Assembly: GCA_946610645.1 (NCBI GenBank)
Contig: CAMOCK010000188.1
Location: 1-35,493 of the forward strand
Reading direction: 5' to 3'
Origin: an uncultured Bacteroidales bacterium
GTDB lineage: Bacteria; Bacteroidota; Bacteroidia; Bacteroidales; F082
Length of the DNA: 35,493 nucleotides
Shown piece by piece: positions 9,095 to 16,794 of the stretch; the stretch's first letter is position 1, and each line of letters begins with the position of its first letter. The position numbers and the translations under genes were made by a program. The notes below the pieces were generated by a model, which was not told the origin of the DNA, ran no database searches, and saw nothing but the letters and a program-made list of their open reading frames with translations.

Positions 9095-12000
9095 GGCTTC
9101 GGGGTTTGGGTTGGAGCAGATCTGTTGATGAGCGGGCGACCACCTACTGGTGCGAGCGGCTTGGGCTTGAAAAGTTCCTTGAAAGTGTTGAACGAGCGAC
9201 TATAAGTCAAACCCAGTCCTTGAGTGTAAGGAGCCAGCTTGTCGAAAGCGAAACTGGAATAATTGGCGTTGTAGTTGGAATGGTTGTAGAAATGTGCTTT
9301 CAGTCGGCCATCCTTGCTCAATTTATACTTGATGTCGAACTCGCCCACCAGGTTGGTAGCTTGGCCTGCGTTGGTGTTGTTGTCGGAAATCACGCCGAAG
9401 TTGGTCTCGATGGAAAGTCTGTTTTCGAAAAGCTCCATTTTCAACACCATTTGCAGCTCATCGTAGTTGTTGTATCCCGAGCCCAAGCGGTATTTCACGC
9501 CCAAGTCCATGTCCTTGGCCAGTTCCAATGTCATGGCGCTGCTCAGGAAATTGCTTAGCAGGTCACCCAAGCCCACCGTGGAGGCATTGGACTCGCTGCC
9601 CGCGTAGCTGAACGACCCAAACAGGAGGAGCGACAAGGCCTGCGTGCTCATGATGGCCTGATTGGTGGTGTCAATCAATGAGTAAACAGTTTGACTGACG
9701 TCATCAGAGGCATTGGGCAAATTGAGGCCGAATGTGATGGTCGGATTGAGCAAGGCGCCATCAAGGTAAATCAAACATTCCGCATTGACATTATTGTTGC
9801 CCGATGATGTCGAGTCGATCATGACGCCAAGCGTGGACAACGAGGTTTTCACAGAATATGCGCCAGTGGCATTGATACGTCCTTCGGTAGGCGAGCCCGT
9901 TGTCCAGGATATGGTCCCGCCGGGCTTCAACATGAAGTCTTTGTATATGAGATCCTTGAAATTCAACTGGAACCTTCCGCTATTGATGGCATAATCACCA
10001 ATCAGGGTGAATGCTTCGCTGCTCGAAGTGCTCATTTTCAGGTTGCCGTTTCCCGTCGCATCGATGATTCCGATGTCGGCAGGGAGATAGATTCGCATGG
10101 AAGCATTGTCAGTCACGTTGGCATCGATATCGATGGAGAAATTGGTTTTGCGTTTTTCGGGTTCGGACTCTTCTTCCGCTTCCTCATCTTCCTCGGCATC
10201 ATTGTTCACGAAAACGATGAAGTCGTTGTCGCGCACGGTTGAAGTACGATTCAGAGGCAAGGTCAGGTTGGTTCCTTTCTGTGTCCGCGCCTTAATGTCC
10301 AACAGGATGTCATTCACAGGGCCTTTGATTGTGGCCAAGCCGTTGGCGACAATGTTGCCATAGAACGTTTCGTTGTCTTTCAAGGTCGTTCCCATGACGA
10401 GGAAATTACGCGGATGCAATTTCAGGTCGAGGACAAAGTTTTTCAGGTAGTCGTGATACACCTTTCCTTCCACGGGAGCCTTGTTTCCCAAGGTATCTGT
10501 CAGCACCATGTCATTAAGTTCTATCGTCTTGGAATCTATCAAAACTGTTGGGCTAAAGGTATAGTATGTGTTCAGGTAGGTCACCTTGCAACCTCCGTCA
10601 TGGATTTTGACACGACCCTCGATCTGAGGCTGTTTCAACGACCCTTTTACCAGAACGTCGCCCGACCCAAACCCATGAATACGAGATATTTGACCTGCAA
10701 CAAAAGGTGAAATGACAGCCAATTGCAACGAGTCCAACTTCACGTCGAAATCGAGGTTGTTGTCTTTGCGTTTGGTGTAGTAGGAGCCAATGACACTGAG
10801 GGAGCGCGACTGCTCGTTCATGATGCCCACATCCACATTGACTGCCTGGTTTTCGTTGTCCCAGAGGCTCTTCACCACGGCATCGCCGATACGGTCGCCG
10901 TTCAGCCACAAGTCGTCCACGGCAAGGTCGGCCAACACCATGGGATTGCCTTTCAGGTCGGCCAAATTTGCCTCGCCTCTGACATAGCCGTCTATATTGA
11001 GGCCAGAAGAGGCGAGAAGGAAGTCAAGCATGGAAACATCAAAGCGATTCAGCTGCAAAGAGAGTGTGTCTTGTTCGCCTGTGGGCACATATCCGTTGGC
11101 ACGCAACGACTGTTGGTTGTGGCTCAATTGGATATTCGACAACTCCACCCGGCCATCACCGAACTGTATGTAATTGTCGGGCGAAATCTGCCAAAGCGAG
11201 TCATTGAACACGATGTCGGCCTTGCCGACATTGATGATGGCACCGTTTTCATTGGGATGCAAAGCAAACTCAATCAAAGCCTTGTTGTGGTCTTCAGATG
11301 TCACGTCATTCCACGCAATCCTTGTGGCGATGGTGTCGTTGGCAATCCGAGCCGACATTACGATATTGTCAAGCCCAAACGCAATCGTGTCTGTTTTGGT
11401 CATGTTGCTCCACACCACCTCGCCCACCGAAAGCGACCCGTAGGCTGCATTGAGGAAGTTGTTGTTTTTCAGTTCGATGTCGTTGATGGCCAGGTCGCCG
11501 ATCTTCACTCCTTTCGAGCGGGCGGTCAGGAAAAGCTGGCGTGTGCGCGAGGTGTAGGTGGCGTTCAGCGAAGTGTTGTCGGCAATTTCGAGCGATGGCA
11601 TGAACAGCCGGCTCAACGTTTGCGTGTCTTTCAGGTGCAGTTTGACGAAGAAATCCTGCTCCACGTCATGCTTTTCCTTGTATTCCCTGAATTTTTCCAG
11701 ATTTTCCTCAAAAACAGGGAAATGCACGAAATAGTCGCCATATTCGTTGAGCGACATGGCAAGAGAGGCAAAATTCATCTTGCCACCCATCTCAAAGTCG
11801 AAGAAGTCGTTGTTGATGTTGATACGGCGTTGCATCAGGTTGTCATTGACGATGCGCGCGTCGAAACTCTTCATGTGGTATTCGCCCTGGCTGTTTCGAT
11901 ACACCGTGCTGTCCAAATGAAGCGTGCCTTCCAAATCGTCAATGTTGAAGCCCGTCATGTTGGCGTAGATATTGGTGCTGACAAGCGAAACAGAGTTTTC

Positions 12001-13632
12001 TTTCATGATTTTCAGCGAATTGAGGTCGGCGTTTCGGATGACGGCCTCGAAGTTGGACTTGGGCAGTTTTGGATTGCTGAAATCGATCAACCCGTTGAAA
12101 TCAAGATACAATTCGTCGTCGTCAATGTCGATTTGGCCATTGAACCGGTTCTCTTTCATCTCGCCGTTAAGGACAATCTCATCTATATGGTTACCAAGCA
12201 GTTCGGCATCCGTAATCTTGCCGTTCAAATCCAGTTCGGGAATGCCTTCCTCGGAAAATCTCATCGAGAAGTCGGCGTTCACATCCAATTTCCCAACGAG
12301 GTCCGTTTTGGCAAACATACCGGCGTTAATATGCTGAGCATCAATGTTTCCAGAAAACACATTGGTATGTACGCCTGCACTGTTTCTCGCTATGTTGGCT
12401 TTCAGGTTGGCCACGTCGGAACTGAAATCGACATTGGAGTTGAAGTTGTTGTATGAACCGTTGAAACTCAACTTCATGTCGCCCGACTCCAAGGTGCTCA
12501 ATTGCTCCGGAAGCGGTATCGTGCCCGTCTTGCCAGGGATGTGGAAGTTGGTCAAATCCTCATAAGAGAAGTGCATATTCCTGATGTTCAACGAATGATG
12601 CCCGTCATTGAAATCCAGCGGATGCATACTCAAGTCGCCTCTGATGGAAGTCGATTTCCCGAAACGCACATTCATGTCCTTGACGCTGAAATGCTCAATC
12701 GGGCCTGAAAACTTACCTTCAAAATGCACACGGTTTGGCATTTGGTTCATGACAGACGAGAAATAACCAATGTCAGAAAGCATGACATCGGTCGGGTATA
12801 TGTTGGCGTCGAACTCGACGGAATCCACAAATTTCTGGAACGCGCCGAAACCGTCGTACTTCATGTTAAGATCCATGTGAAACAGGCTATTGTTAGTCTC
12901 CATCTGCATGTCTTTCAAGAAGATGCCTTTGGAACAAAACACCACGTCGGACTGGAAATGCTTCAGGTCGAGGCCACATTGCTCTTTGGCGGCGAGTTTT
13001 TCCACCACGACATAAACCGAGTCGCCGACGAGGGCGAAATGGCGCGCCGCCAATTCCACGTTGTCGAGGTTGAGGTGGGCATAGTCGATACGGTTCTGTT
13101 GGGTTTTCAGCGAATCGGCCTCGTCTTGGTTCCACATCTGGAAATCCACGTTTTTCAATTGGATCCTGTCAATAAGAACAGGCATAGGCGGTTGGTCCGG
13201 GTCTTTTTCCTTGTCGGAACTGAAAAAGTCAGCCAAAAACTTGAAGTTGAAGTCGTCAGAGCCTTCATATTTGACCAAATTGATTTCAGAATCACGCAAT
13301 ATCACGCTCGAAAGATGGATTTTCCGGTCGAGCAGATCCATGATATTAATTTTTGTCCTCAGAGCCCCAATCGTTGCCAAATTATTGCCATTCAAGTCTT
13401 TAACTGACACATCATCCACCATAATCCGCAAATCGGAGCTTATGGACAGTTTTCCCACCTTGATATCGGCACCCGTTTTTTCAGAAAGATAACCTCCCGC
13501 AAAACGCACCGCAAAACGCTGAATGATAGGGTCTTGTATGGCCACAAACAGCGTCACGAGAGTGGAAATCGCCACCGTAATCAAAATCAGGATGCTATGG
13601 AAAATCTTTTTTTTGATAATTTTGCCCTCCAA
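9091..13632 (-). CDS. tamB: TamB-family translocation and assembly module protein (DUF490)
   Basis: A 1513-residue inner-membrane-anchored periplasmic protein of the TamB/AsmA-like group. The family spans the periplasm as a long beta structure and supports outer-membrane protein assembly or lipid transport. An N-terminal membrane segment (about residues 12-32, ILILITVAISTLVTLFV) follows a Lys-rich start. Long AsmA-like beta repeats follow, then an acidic patch near residue 1150 (DAEEDEEAEEESEPE), and the C-terminal TamB domain. The final residues are Pro-rich. There is no in-frame ATG before Met71, which lies beyond the membrane anchor. The annotated start is TTG at 13632, and an in-frame stop at 13657-13659 limits further extension. 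A GGAGG (13626-13630) sits five bases before an ATT codon (13620), so the true start may be that ATT. Confidence 0.9.
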   Translation of the reverse strand: MEGKIIKKKIFHSILILITVAISTLVTLFVAIQDPIIQRFAVRFAGGYLSEKTGADIKVGKLSISSDLRIMVDDVSVKDLNGNNLATIGALRTKINIMDLLDRKIHLSSVILRDSEINLVKYEGSDDFNFKFLADFFSSDKEKDPDQPPMPVLIDRIQLKNVDFQMWNQDEADSLKTQQNRIDYAHLNLDNVELAARHFALVGDSVYVVVEKLAAKEQCGLDLKHFQSDVVFCSKGIFLKDMQMETNNSLFHMDLNMKYDGFGAFQKFVDSVEFDANIYPTDVMLSDIGYFSSVMNQMPNRVHFEGKFSGPIEHFSVKDMNVRFGKSTSIRGDLSMHPLDFNDGHHSLNIRNMHFSYEDLTNFHIPGKTGTIPLPEQLSTLESGDMKLSFNGSYNNFNSNVDFSSDVANLKANIARNSAGVHTNVFSGNIDAQHINAGMFAKTDLVGKLDVNADFSMRFSEEGIPELDLNGKITDAELLGNHIDEIVLNGEMKENRFNGQIDIDDDELYLDFNGLIDFSNPKLPKSNFEAVIRNADLNSLKIMKENSVSLVSTNIYANMTGFNIDDLEGTLHLDSTVYRNSQGEYHMKSFDARIVNDNLMQRRININNDFFDFEMGGKMNFASLAMSLNEYGDYFVHFPVFEENLEKFREYKEKHDVEQDFFVKLHLKDTQTLSRLFMPSLEIADNTSLNATYTSRTRQLFLTARSKGVKIGDLAINDIELKNNNFLNAAYGSLSVGEVVWSNMTKTDTIAFGLDNIVMSARIANDTIATRIAWNDVTSEDHNKALIEFALHPNENGAIINVGKADIVFNDSLWQISPDNYIQFGDGRVELSNIQLSHNQQSLRANGYVPTGEQDTLSLQLNRFDVSMLDFLLASSGLNIDGYVRGEANLADLKGNPMVLADLAVDDLWLNGDRIGDAVVKSLWDNENQAVNVDVGIMNEQSRSLSVIGSYYTKRKDNNLDFDVKLDSLQLAVISPFVAGQISRIHGFGSGDVLVKGSLKQPQIEGRVKIHDGGCKVTYLNTYYTFSPTVLIDSKTIELNDMVLTDTLGNKAPVEGKVYHDYLKNFVLDLKLHPRNFLVMGTTLKDNETFYGNIVANGLATIKGPVNDILLDIKARTQKGTNLTLPLNRTSTVRDNDFIVFVNNDAEEDEEAEEESEPEKRKTNFSIDIDANVTDNASMRIYLPADIGIIDATGNGNLKMSTSSSEAFTLIGDYAINSGRFQLNFKDLIYKDFMLKPGGTISWTTGSPTEGRINATGAYSVKTSLSTLGVMIDSTSSGNNNVNAECLIYLDGALLNPTITFGLNLPNASDDVSQTVYSLIDTTNQAIMSTQALSLLLFGSFSYAGSESNASTVGLGDLLSNFLSSAMTLELAKDMDLGVKYRLGSGYNNYDELQMVLKMELFENRLSIETNFGVISDNNTNAGQATNLVGEFDIKYKLSKDGRLKAHFYNHSNYNANYSSFAFDKLAPYTQGLGLTYSRSFNTFKELFKPKPLAPVGGRPLINRSAPTQTPKP
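13617..13624 (+). promoter_or_regulatory. Promoter -7 box of tsaD, inside the tamB start region
   Basis: TAATTTTG fits TAnnTTTG and lies 17 bases before the tsaD ATG, implying a leader of roughly ten bases. It overlaps the first codons of the divergent tamB frame. I see no clear -33 TTG. Confidence 0.6.
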
Positions 13633-13641
13633 ATCGAGACT

Positions 13642-14664
13642 ATGAACGAATACATTTTAGGCATCGAGTCGTCGTGCGACGACACCTCCGCCGCTGTGCT
13701 TCAAGGCACGCGCGTGCTATCCAACGTCATTGCCGGACAAAAGGTTCACGAGCAGTACGGCGGCGTCGTCCCCGAACTTGCCTCGCGTGCCCACCAGCAG
13801 AATATCATCCCCGTCATCGACACGGCTTTGAAGACTGCAAAGATAGATAAAAATCAGTTATCCGCCATCGCTTTTACGCGCGGCCCCGGACTTTTAGGCT
13901 CTTTGCTCGTAGGAACCTCATTCTCAAAGGCTTTCGCGCAGAGCTTGAACATCCCCATGGTGGAAATCGACCACATGAACGCGCATATTCTGGTGCATTT
14001 TGCCACCGACGACACCCATAACGAGGTCCCAGAGTTCCCGTTTTTGTGCCTCACCGTGTCGGGCGGCCACACCCAAATTGTGGTGGTGAAGGACCATTTC
14101 GACATGGAAGTCATAGGCAAGACCATCGACGACGCAGCGGGCGAAGCCTTCGACAAGACGGCCAAAATCCTCGGCCTGCCTTACCCTGGCGGCCCCGTCA
14201 TCGACAAGCTGGCCAAAATCGGCAACCCCGATGCGTTCAGCTTCGCCAAGCCCCAAATCCCAGGCCTCGACTATAGTTTCAGTGGACTGAAAACCAGCAT
14301 CTTATACACCGTCCGCGACAACCTGAAAACCAACCCCAACTTCATCGAAGAGAACAAGGCCGACCTCTGCGCCTCGGTGCAAAAGACCATCATCGACATT
14401 TTGATGAACAAGTTGGTGAAAGCCAGCAAGCAGACCGGCATCAAGACCGTGGCCATCGCTGGCGGCGTGAGCGCCAACAGCGGCCTGCACGACGCCATGC
14501 TCCGCCTCGGCGAAAAATACCATTGGAAAGTGTTCATCCCGCGCCTCTCCTACTCGACCGACAACGCCGCAATGGTGGCCGTGGCGGGCTATTTCAAGTA
14601 CTTGAAAGGCGAGTTTGCCAGCCAGGATTTGGTGCCTTATGCAAGGCAGAGCTTGATAGACTAA
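13642..14664 (+). CDS. tsaD: tRNA N6-adenosine threonylcarbamoyltransferase
   Basis: TsaD transfers the threonylcarbamoyl group from threonylcarbamoyl-AMP to A37 of tRNAs that read ANN codons (t6A synthesis), working with TsaB and TsaE. The 340-residue product has the Kae1/Gcp signatures: ILGIESSCDDTS at the N-terminus, the metal ligands His111 and His115 in HMNAH (the same numbers as in E. coli TsaD), LTVSGGHTQ, DDAAGEAFDK, IAGGVSANSGL, and YSTDNAAMVA with the metal-binding Asp near the C-terminus. I chose the ATG at 13642 because the protein then begins MNEYILGIESS, as in the family. The open frame extends 36 codons further upstream without homology. It diverges from tamB by nine bases and converges on the next gene with two bases between stop codons. 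Confidence 0.97.
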   Translation: MNEYILGIESSCDDTSAAVLQGTRVLSNVIAGQKVHEQYGGVVPELASRAHQQNIIPVIDTALKTAKIDKNQLSAIAFTRGPGLLGSLLVGTSFSKAFAQSLNIPMVEIDHMNAHILVHFATDDTHNEVPEFPFLCLTVSGGHTQIVVVKDHFDMEVIGKTIDDAAGEAFDKTAKILGLPYPGGPVIDKLAKIGNPDAFSFAKPQIPGLDYSFSGLKTSILYTVRDNLKTNPNFIEENKADLCASVQKTIIDILMNKLVKASKQTGIKTVAIAGGVSANSGLHDAMLRLGEKYHWKVFIPRLSYSTDNAAMVAVAGYFKYLKGEFASQDLVPYARQSLID

Positions 14665-14666
14665 AC

Positions 14667-15911
14667 CTACCGTTTCACAAACTTCCTGAAACAGCAATTG
14701 CCATTTTGCACGAAACACGCCACATAAACGCCTGAAGGCCATTGCGAAATGTCGATGGAAGAATGGGATGCGATGCCCTCGGAAAGCATTATTCGACCAT
14801 ACACATCCATAACCGTCAGACGATACGACCCGTTTTTGAGCAAGGCTTCGTCGTCGAAAAACAGTGTTTCCGTGGCGGGATTGGGATAGACCCTCACCCT
14901 TTCCGTGGCCGTTTCTGGAACCGAGACGGAATAACCAATATGGTTCCAAAGGAAATCGCGGACGATGTCGAAACACTGGCCGAATTTCTCCTCGTCAAGC
15001 TGATAATTGGAAGCGTAATAAAAGGCATGGTCCTCGCCCTCAAAAGGATGGAACTCGAAATCGCTGATGCCAAGGGTTTCAAGATGCGTCGCAATAACCT
15101 GTGAACCATACATATAAGGCATGAACGACAAGCCAGCCGAGGCGAAACAGTAGCCCGAATCGAAAGGAACGGTGCCGTCGTCGGTGCCATGAATCATGCA
15201 AATCGGGGCATATTCCTCAACATCAATCACATCGAGAGCATTCACACCGCCCCAATGCGGGATGGCACCAGCCACTTGCGGCGAAATGCCGGCGTATTCC
15301 GCGAAGCCCGAACTGTGCAACGTTCCCAAGTCGGGCGCGGCGTAGGTCTCTTCGGGGCGTTCCTCCTCGCCCATGAACATTTCGGCAAGGATGGCGATGG
15401 AACCCGCCGAGTTGCCCAACAGGAAGATGCGTTCAGGATCGATGCGGTAATCGGCGCAATGCAGCTTGAAGAACCGGATGGCCGAACTCACGTCTTGTGC
15501 GGCCATGTAGGCATCGCGGGTGAGCGCGGGACCCGAAATCTGGAGGAACGACAGCAAGCGGTAGTCGATGGAAGCCGCCGCATAGCCATGCTTGGCGAGG
15601 CGGTTGCAATAGGCCACCATGTCGGCGAAGTCGCGGCTGCCGGCCACAAACGCGCCACCGAACACCGTGATCACCAACGGGCGCCCGGACATGGTGTCGC
15701 CAGCGGGTTCGTAGAAGTCAAGATACAAGGTGGTTGGCGTGGTTTGCCCTTCGCGGATGGCGCTGCTGAACGGTATCGCCGTAGTGGTGGTCACTTCGTC
15801 GAAAACGGGTTCAAGGAAACGAGTACCCGATTGGGCCTCGGCATACGTTGGGATGAGCGATGCGAAAGCAGCCAAAAGCGAGCAGCACAAGAAGAAACGG
15901 TTGGTTGTCAT
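14667..15911 (-). CDS. Secreted alpha/beta hydrolase with T9SS sorting domain
   Basis: A 414-residue exported esterase-like protein. A signal peptide (about residues 1-26, ending YAEAQ) precedes an alpha/beta hydrolase domain with the oxyanion motif VFGGAFVAGSRD and nucleophile Ser168 in GNSAG. Asp245 (HGTDDGTVPF) and His295 (EGEDHAFYY) plausibly complete the triad. The fold resembles carboxylesterases and feruloyl esterases; the substrate is unknown. Residues from about 340 form a T9SS type A sorting domain, starting VYPNPATETLFF and ending CFRKFVKR, so the protein is expected to cross the outer membrane and be surface-attached or released. It is related to the hydrolase at 32715-33635, which lacks the sorting domain (shared LYLDFY, FGG.F..G.RD, ASIDYRL). 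Its own promoter lies upstream. Confidence 0.92.
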   Translation of the reverse strand: MTTNRFFLCCSLLAAFASLIPTYAEAQSGTRFLEPVFDEVTTTTAIPFSSAIREGQTTPTTLYLDFYEPAGDTMSGRPLVITVFGGAFVAGSRDFADMVAYCNRLAKHGYAAASIDYRLLSFLQISGPALTRDAYMAAQDVSSAIRFFKLHCADYRIDPERIFLLGNSAGSIAILAEMFMGEEERPEETYAAPDLGTLHSSGFAEYAGISPQVAGAIPHWGGVNALDVIDVEEYAPICMIHGTDDGTVPFDSGYCFASAGLSFMPYMYGSQVIATHLETLGISDFEFHPFEGEDHAFYYASNYQLDEEKFGQCFDIVRDFLWNHIGYSVSVPETATERVRVYPNPATETLFFDDEALLKNGSYRLTVMDVYGRIMLSEGIASHSSIDISQWPSGVYVACFVQNGNCCFRKFVKR

Positions 15912-15936
15912 GGTAGTTATAGTTTGATTCAGGCGA

Positions 15937-15944
15937 CAAAGATA
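15937..15944 (-). promoter_or_regulatory. Promoter -7 box of the T9SS hydrolase gene
   Basis: On the minus strand TATCTTTG fits TAnnTTTG exactly and ends 25 bases before the ATG. No convincing -33 TTG is visible. Confidence 0.65.
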
Positions 15945-15998
15945 CGAAACAAATTCCGTTTCGGATGGGTGTTTGGAGACAAAACGGGCTAGAAAATG

Positions 15999-16024
15999 TG
16001 TAGAGACGCCATGGCGTCTCTACA
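15999..16024. repeat. 26-bp perfect palindrome (GTAGAGACGC family)
   Basis: The half-site TGTAGAGACGCCA is followed directly by its exact reverse complement, giving a 26-bp perfect palindrome between the hydrolase promoter and the T9SS remnant. Related elements occur at 19641-19664 and 27419-27446, all outside genes and sharing a CTCTAC end. It looks like a REP-like dispersed palindrome; as a terminator it lacks a T tract. Confidence 0.85.
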
Positions 16025-16039
16025 ATTATCGTGTTCACA

Positions 16040-16402
16040 TCAGTCAATGACGATTTTCTGTGTTCGAACCGTGTCGCCTTCGATGAGGCGGAGGACGTAA
16101 ATACCGGCAGGCATTCCCACCGTAGAGATGCGATTCGTCGTGTCACCCATGCGAGCAACAACGACGCGCCCCGAGGCATCCACCATTTGCAGAGACACAC
16201 GGTCGTGCGTCTCAACCGCCAGTCGGATTTCGCCGTGGGAGTAAAAGGCAAACGTTTGGTCCGCAGACGGGCCGTCTGCTGGCCCGGAAAACAACAATCG
16301 GAAACGCGAAGCATAGTCATTAGGATTAGCCTCGAAAGCGTAGTCTGGATTTTTAAGAAGATCAACATCGGCCCCAGTTAGATTGTCCACCAGATGCAAA
16401 TA
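16040..16402 (-). pseudogene. C-terminal remnant of a T9SS cargo protein
   Basis: About 120 codons encode only the end of a secreted protein. There is a linker (LVDNLTGADVDLL, then YAFEANPNDYASRFRLLF) of the kind that usually precedes sorting domains in Bacteroidales. It is followed by a sorting domain ending PAGIYVLRLIEG...TQKIVID. The frame begins mid-protein: there is no ATG, no signal peptide and no N-terminal domain. Just upstream the sequence switches to a hepT-like frame. The most economical reading is that a deletion or insertion joined the tail of a T9SS gene to a decayed toxin-antitoxin locus. An expressed short protein starting at TTG (16399) is possible but would lack an export signal. 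Confidence 0.85.
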
Positions 16403-16523
16403 TGCGCATTCTCTTGTCGTTCAGCAAACACTCATAATCCTTGCCTTGAAGAAACTATTCAACATTACTGATAGCATCCAAGATATGCTCCAACCTTCCC
16501 CTATCGTTAACTCGCTCTCTCAT
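16395..16523 (-). pseudogene. HepT-like toxin remnant (DUF86), interrupted by a stop codon
   Basis: Starting at ATG 16523, the frame reads MRERVNDRGRLEHILDAISN, which matches the N-terminus of HepT-like (DUF86) proteins as I recall them. A TAG stop occurs at codon 23 (16455-16457). The same frame then continues with FLQGKDYECLLNDKRMRIFA, again as in the family, to about 16395. The remaining roughly 60 codons, including the RX4-6H active-site region, are gone and replaced by T9SS-type sequence. HepT is the toxin of the MntA/HepT system. The gene is dead on two counts: a nonsense codon and truncation. Confidence 0.8.
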
Positions 16524-16677
16524 AAATCAACACTTTATCCTCGTTGGCGGTTTTGGCAGCAAAAATGTCGCTGTCGGGACGCTCTTCACCACGGGAATAC
16601 GACCCGAACAGCCATGCCTTTTCTACAGGCAATGTAGCCAGACACGACTGCAACCTTTGAATCATGTCGCTGTTCAT
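16507..16677 (-). pseudogene. MntA-like minimal nucleotidyltransferase with internal deletion
   Basis: The 56-codon frame starts at ATG 16677 and reads MNSDMIQRLQSCLATLPVEK, followed by AWLFGSYSRGEERPDSDI. This is the GSxxRG...SD active-site segment of the MntA-type nucleotidyltransferase that AMPylates and neutralises HepT. It then jumps directly to the family's C-terminal end (DKVLIYERAS). From memory of the roughly 95-100-residue family, about 40 internal codons are lost in frame, including the second Asp of the DxD metal site and the third acidic residue. The stop overlaps the hepT-like start, as in intact loci. It could still be expressed, but it cannot be an active nucleotidyltransferase. 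Confidence 0.8.
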
Positions 16678-16733
16678 TACGAAAGATGTTTACCGCGCAA
16701 AAACAAGAAAAAAACCAATACCATAGACAGTAT

Positions 16734-16765
16734 TTGTCATTATCGGCAAAATCTGCTTATCTTTG
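16734..16765 (+). promoter_or_regulatory. Promoter of dgt
   Basis: TTG (16734-16736), 21 bases, then TATCTTTG (16758-16765) is a full match to the Bacteroidetes -33/-7 pattern. Transcription would begin near 16771, which excludes the longer open frame that starts at 16657. Confidence 0.8.
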
Positions 16766-16794
16766 CCGTCGGATTACAAAATCAAATGCCCCCC

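Noticed and set aside
10723-12456. 577-codon open frame on the plus strand, antisense to tamB
   Set aside because: The opposite frame is a full TamB protein with membrane anchor and C-terminal domain. The antisense product is His/Val-rich with no domain or signal, typical of a shadow frame.
16657-16794. Longer N-terminus for dgt starting at 16657
   Set aside because: The promoter at 16734-16765 lies inside that extension, the extra 46 residues are not dGTPase-like, and they overlap the mntA remnant.
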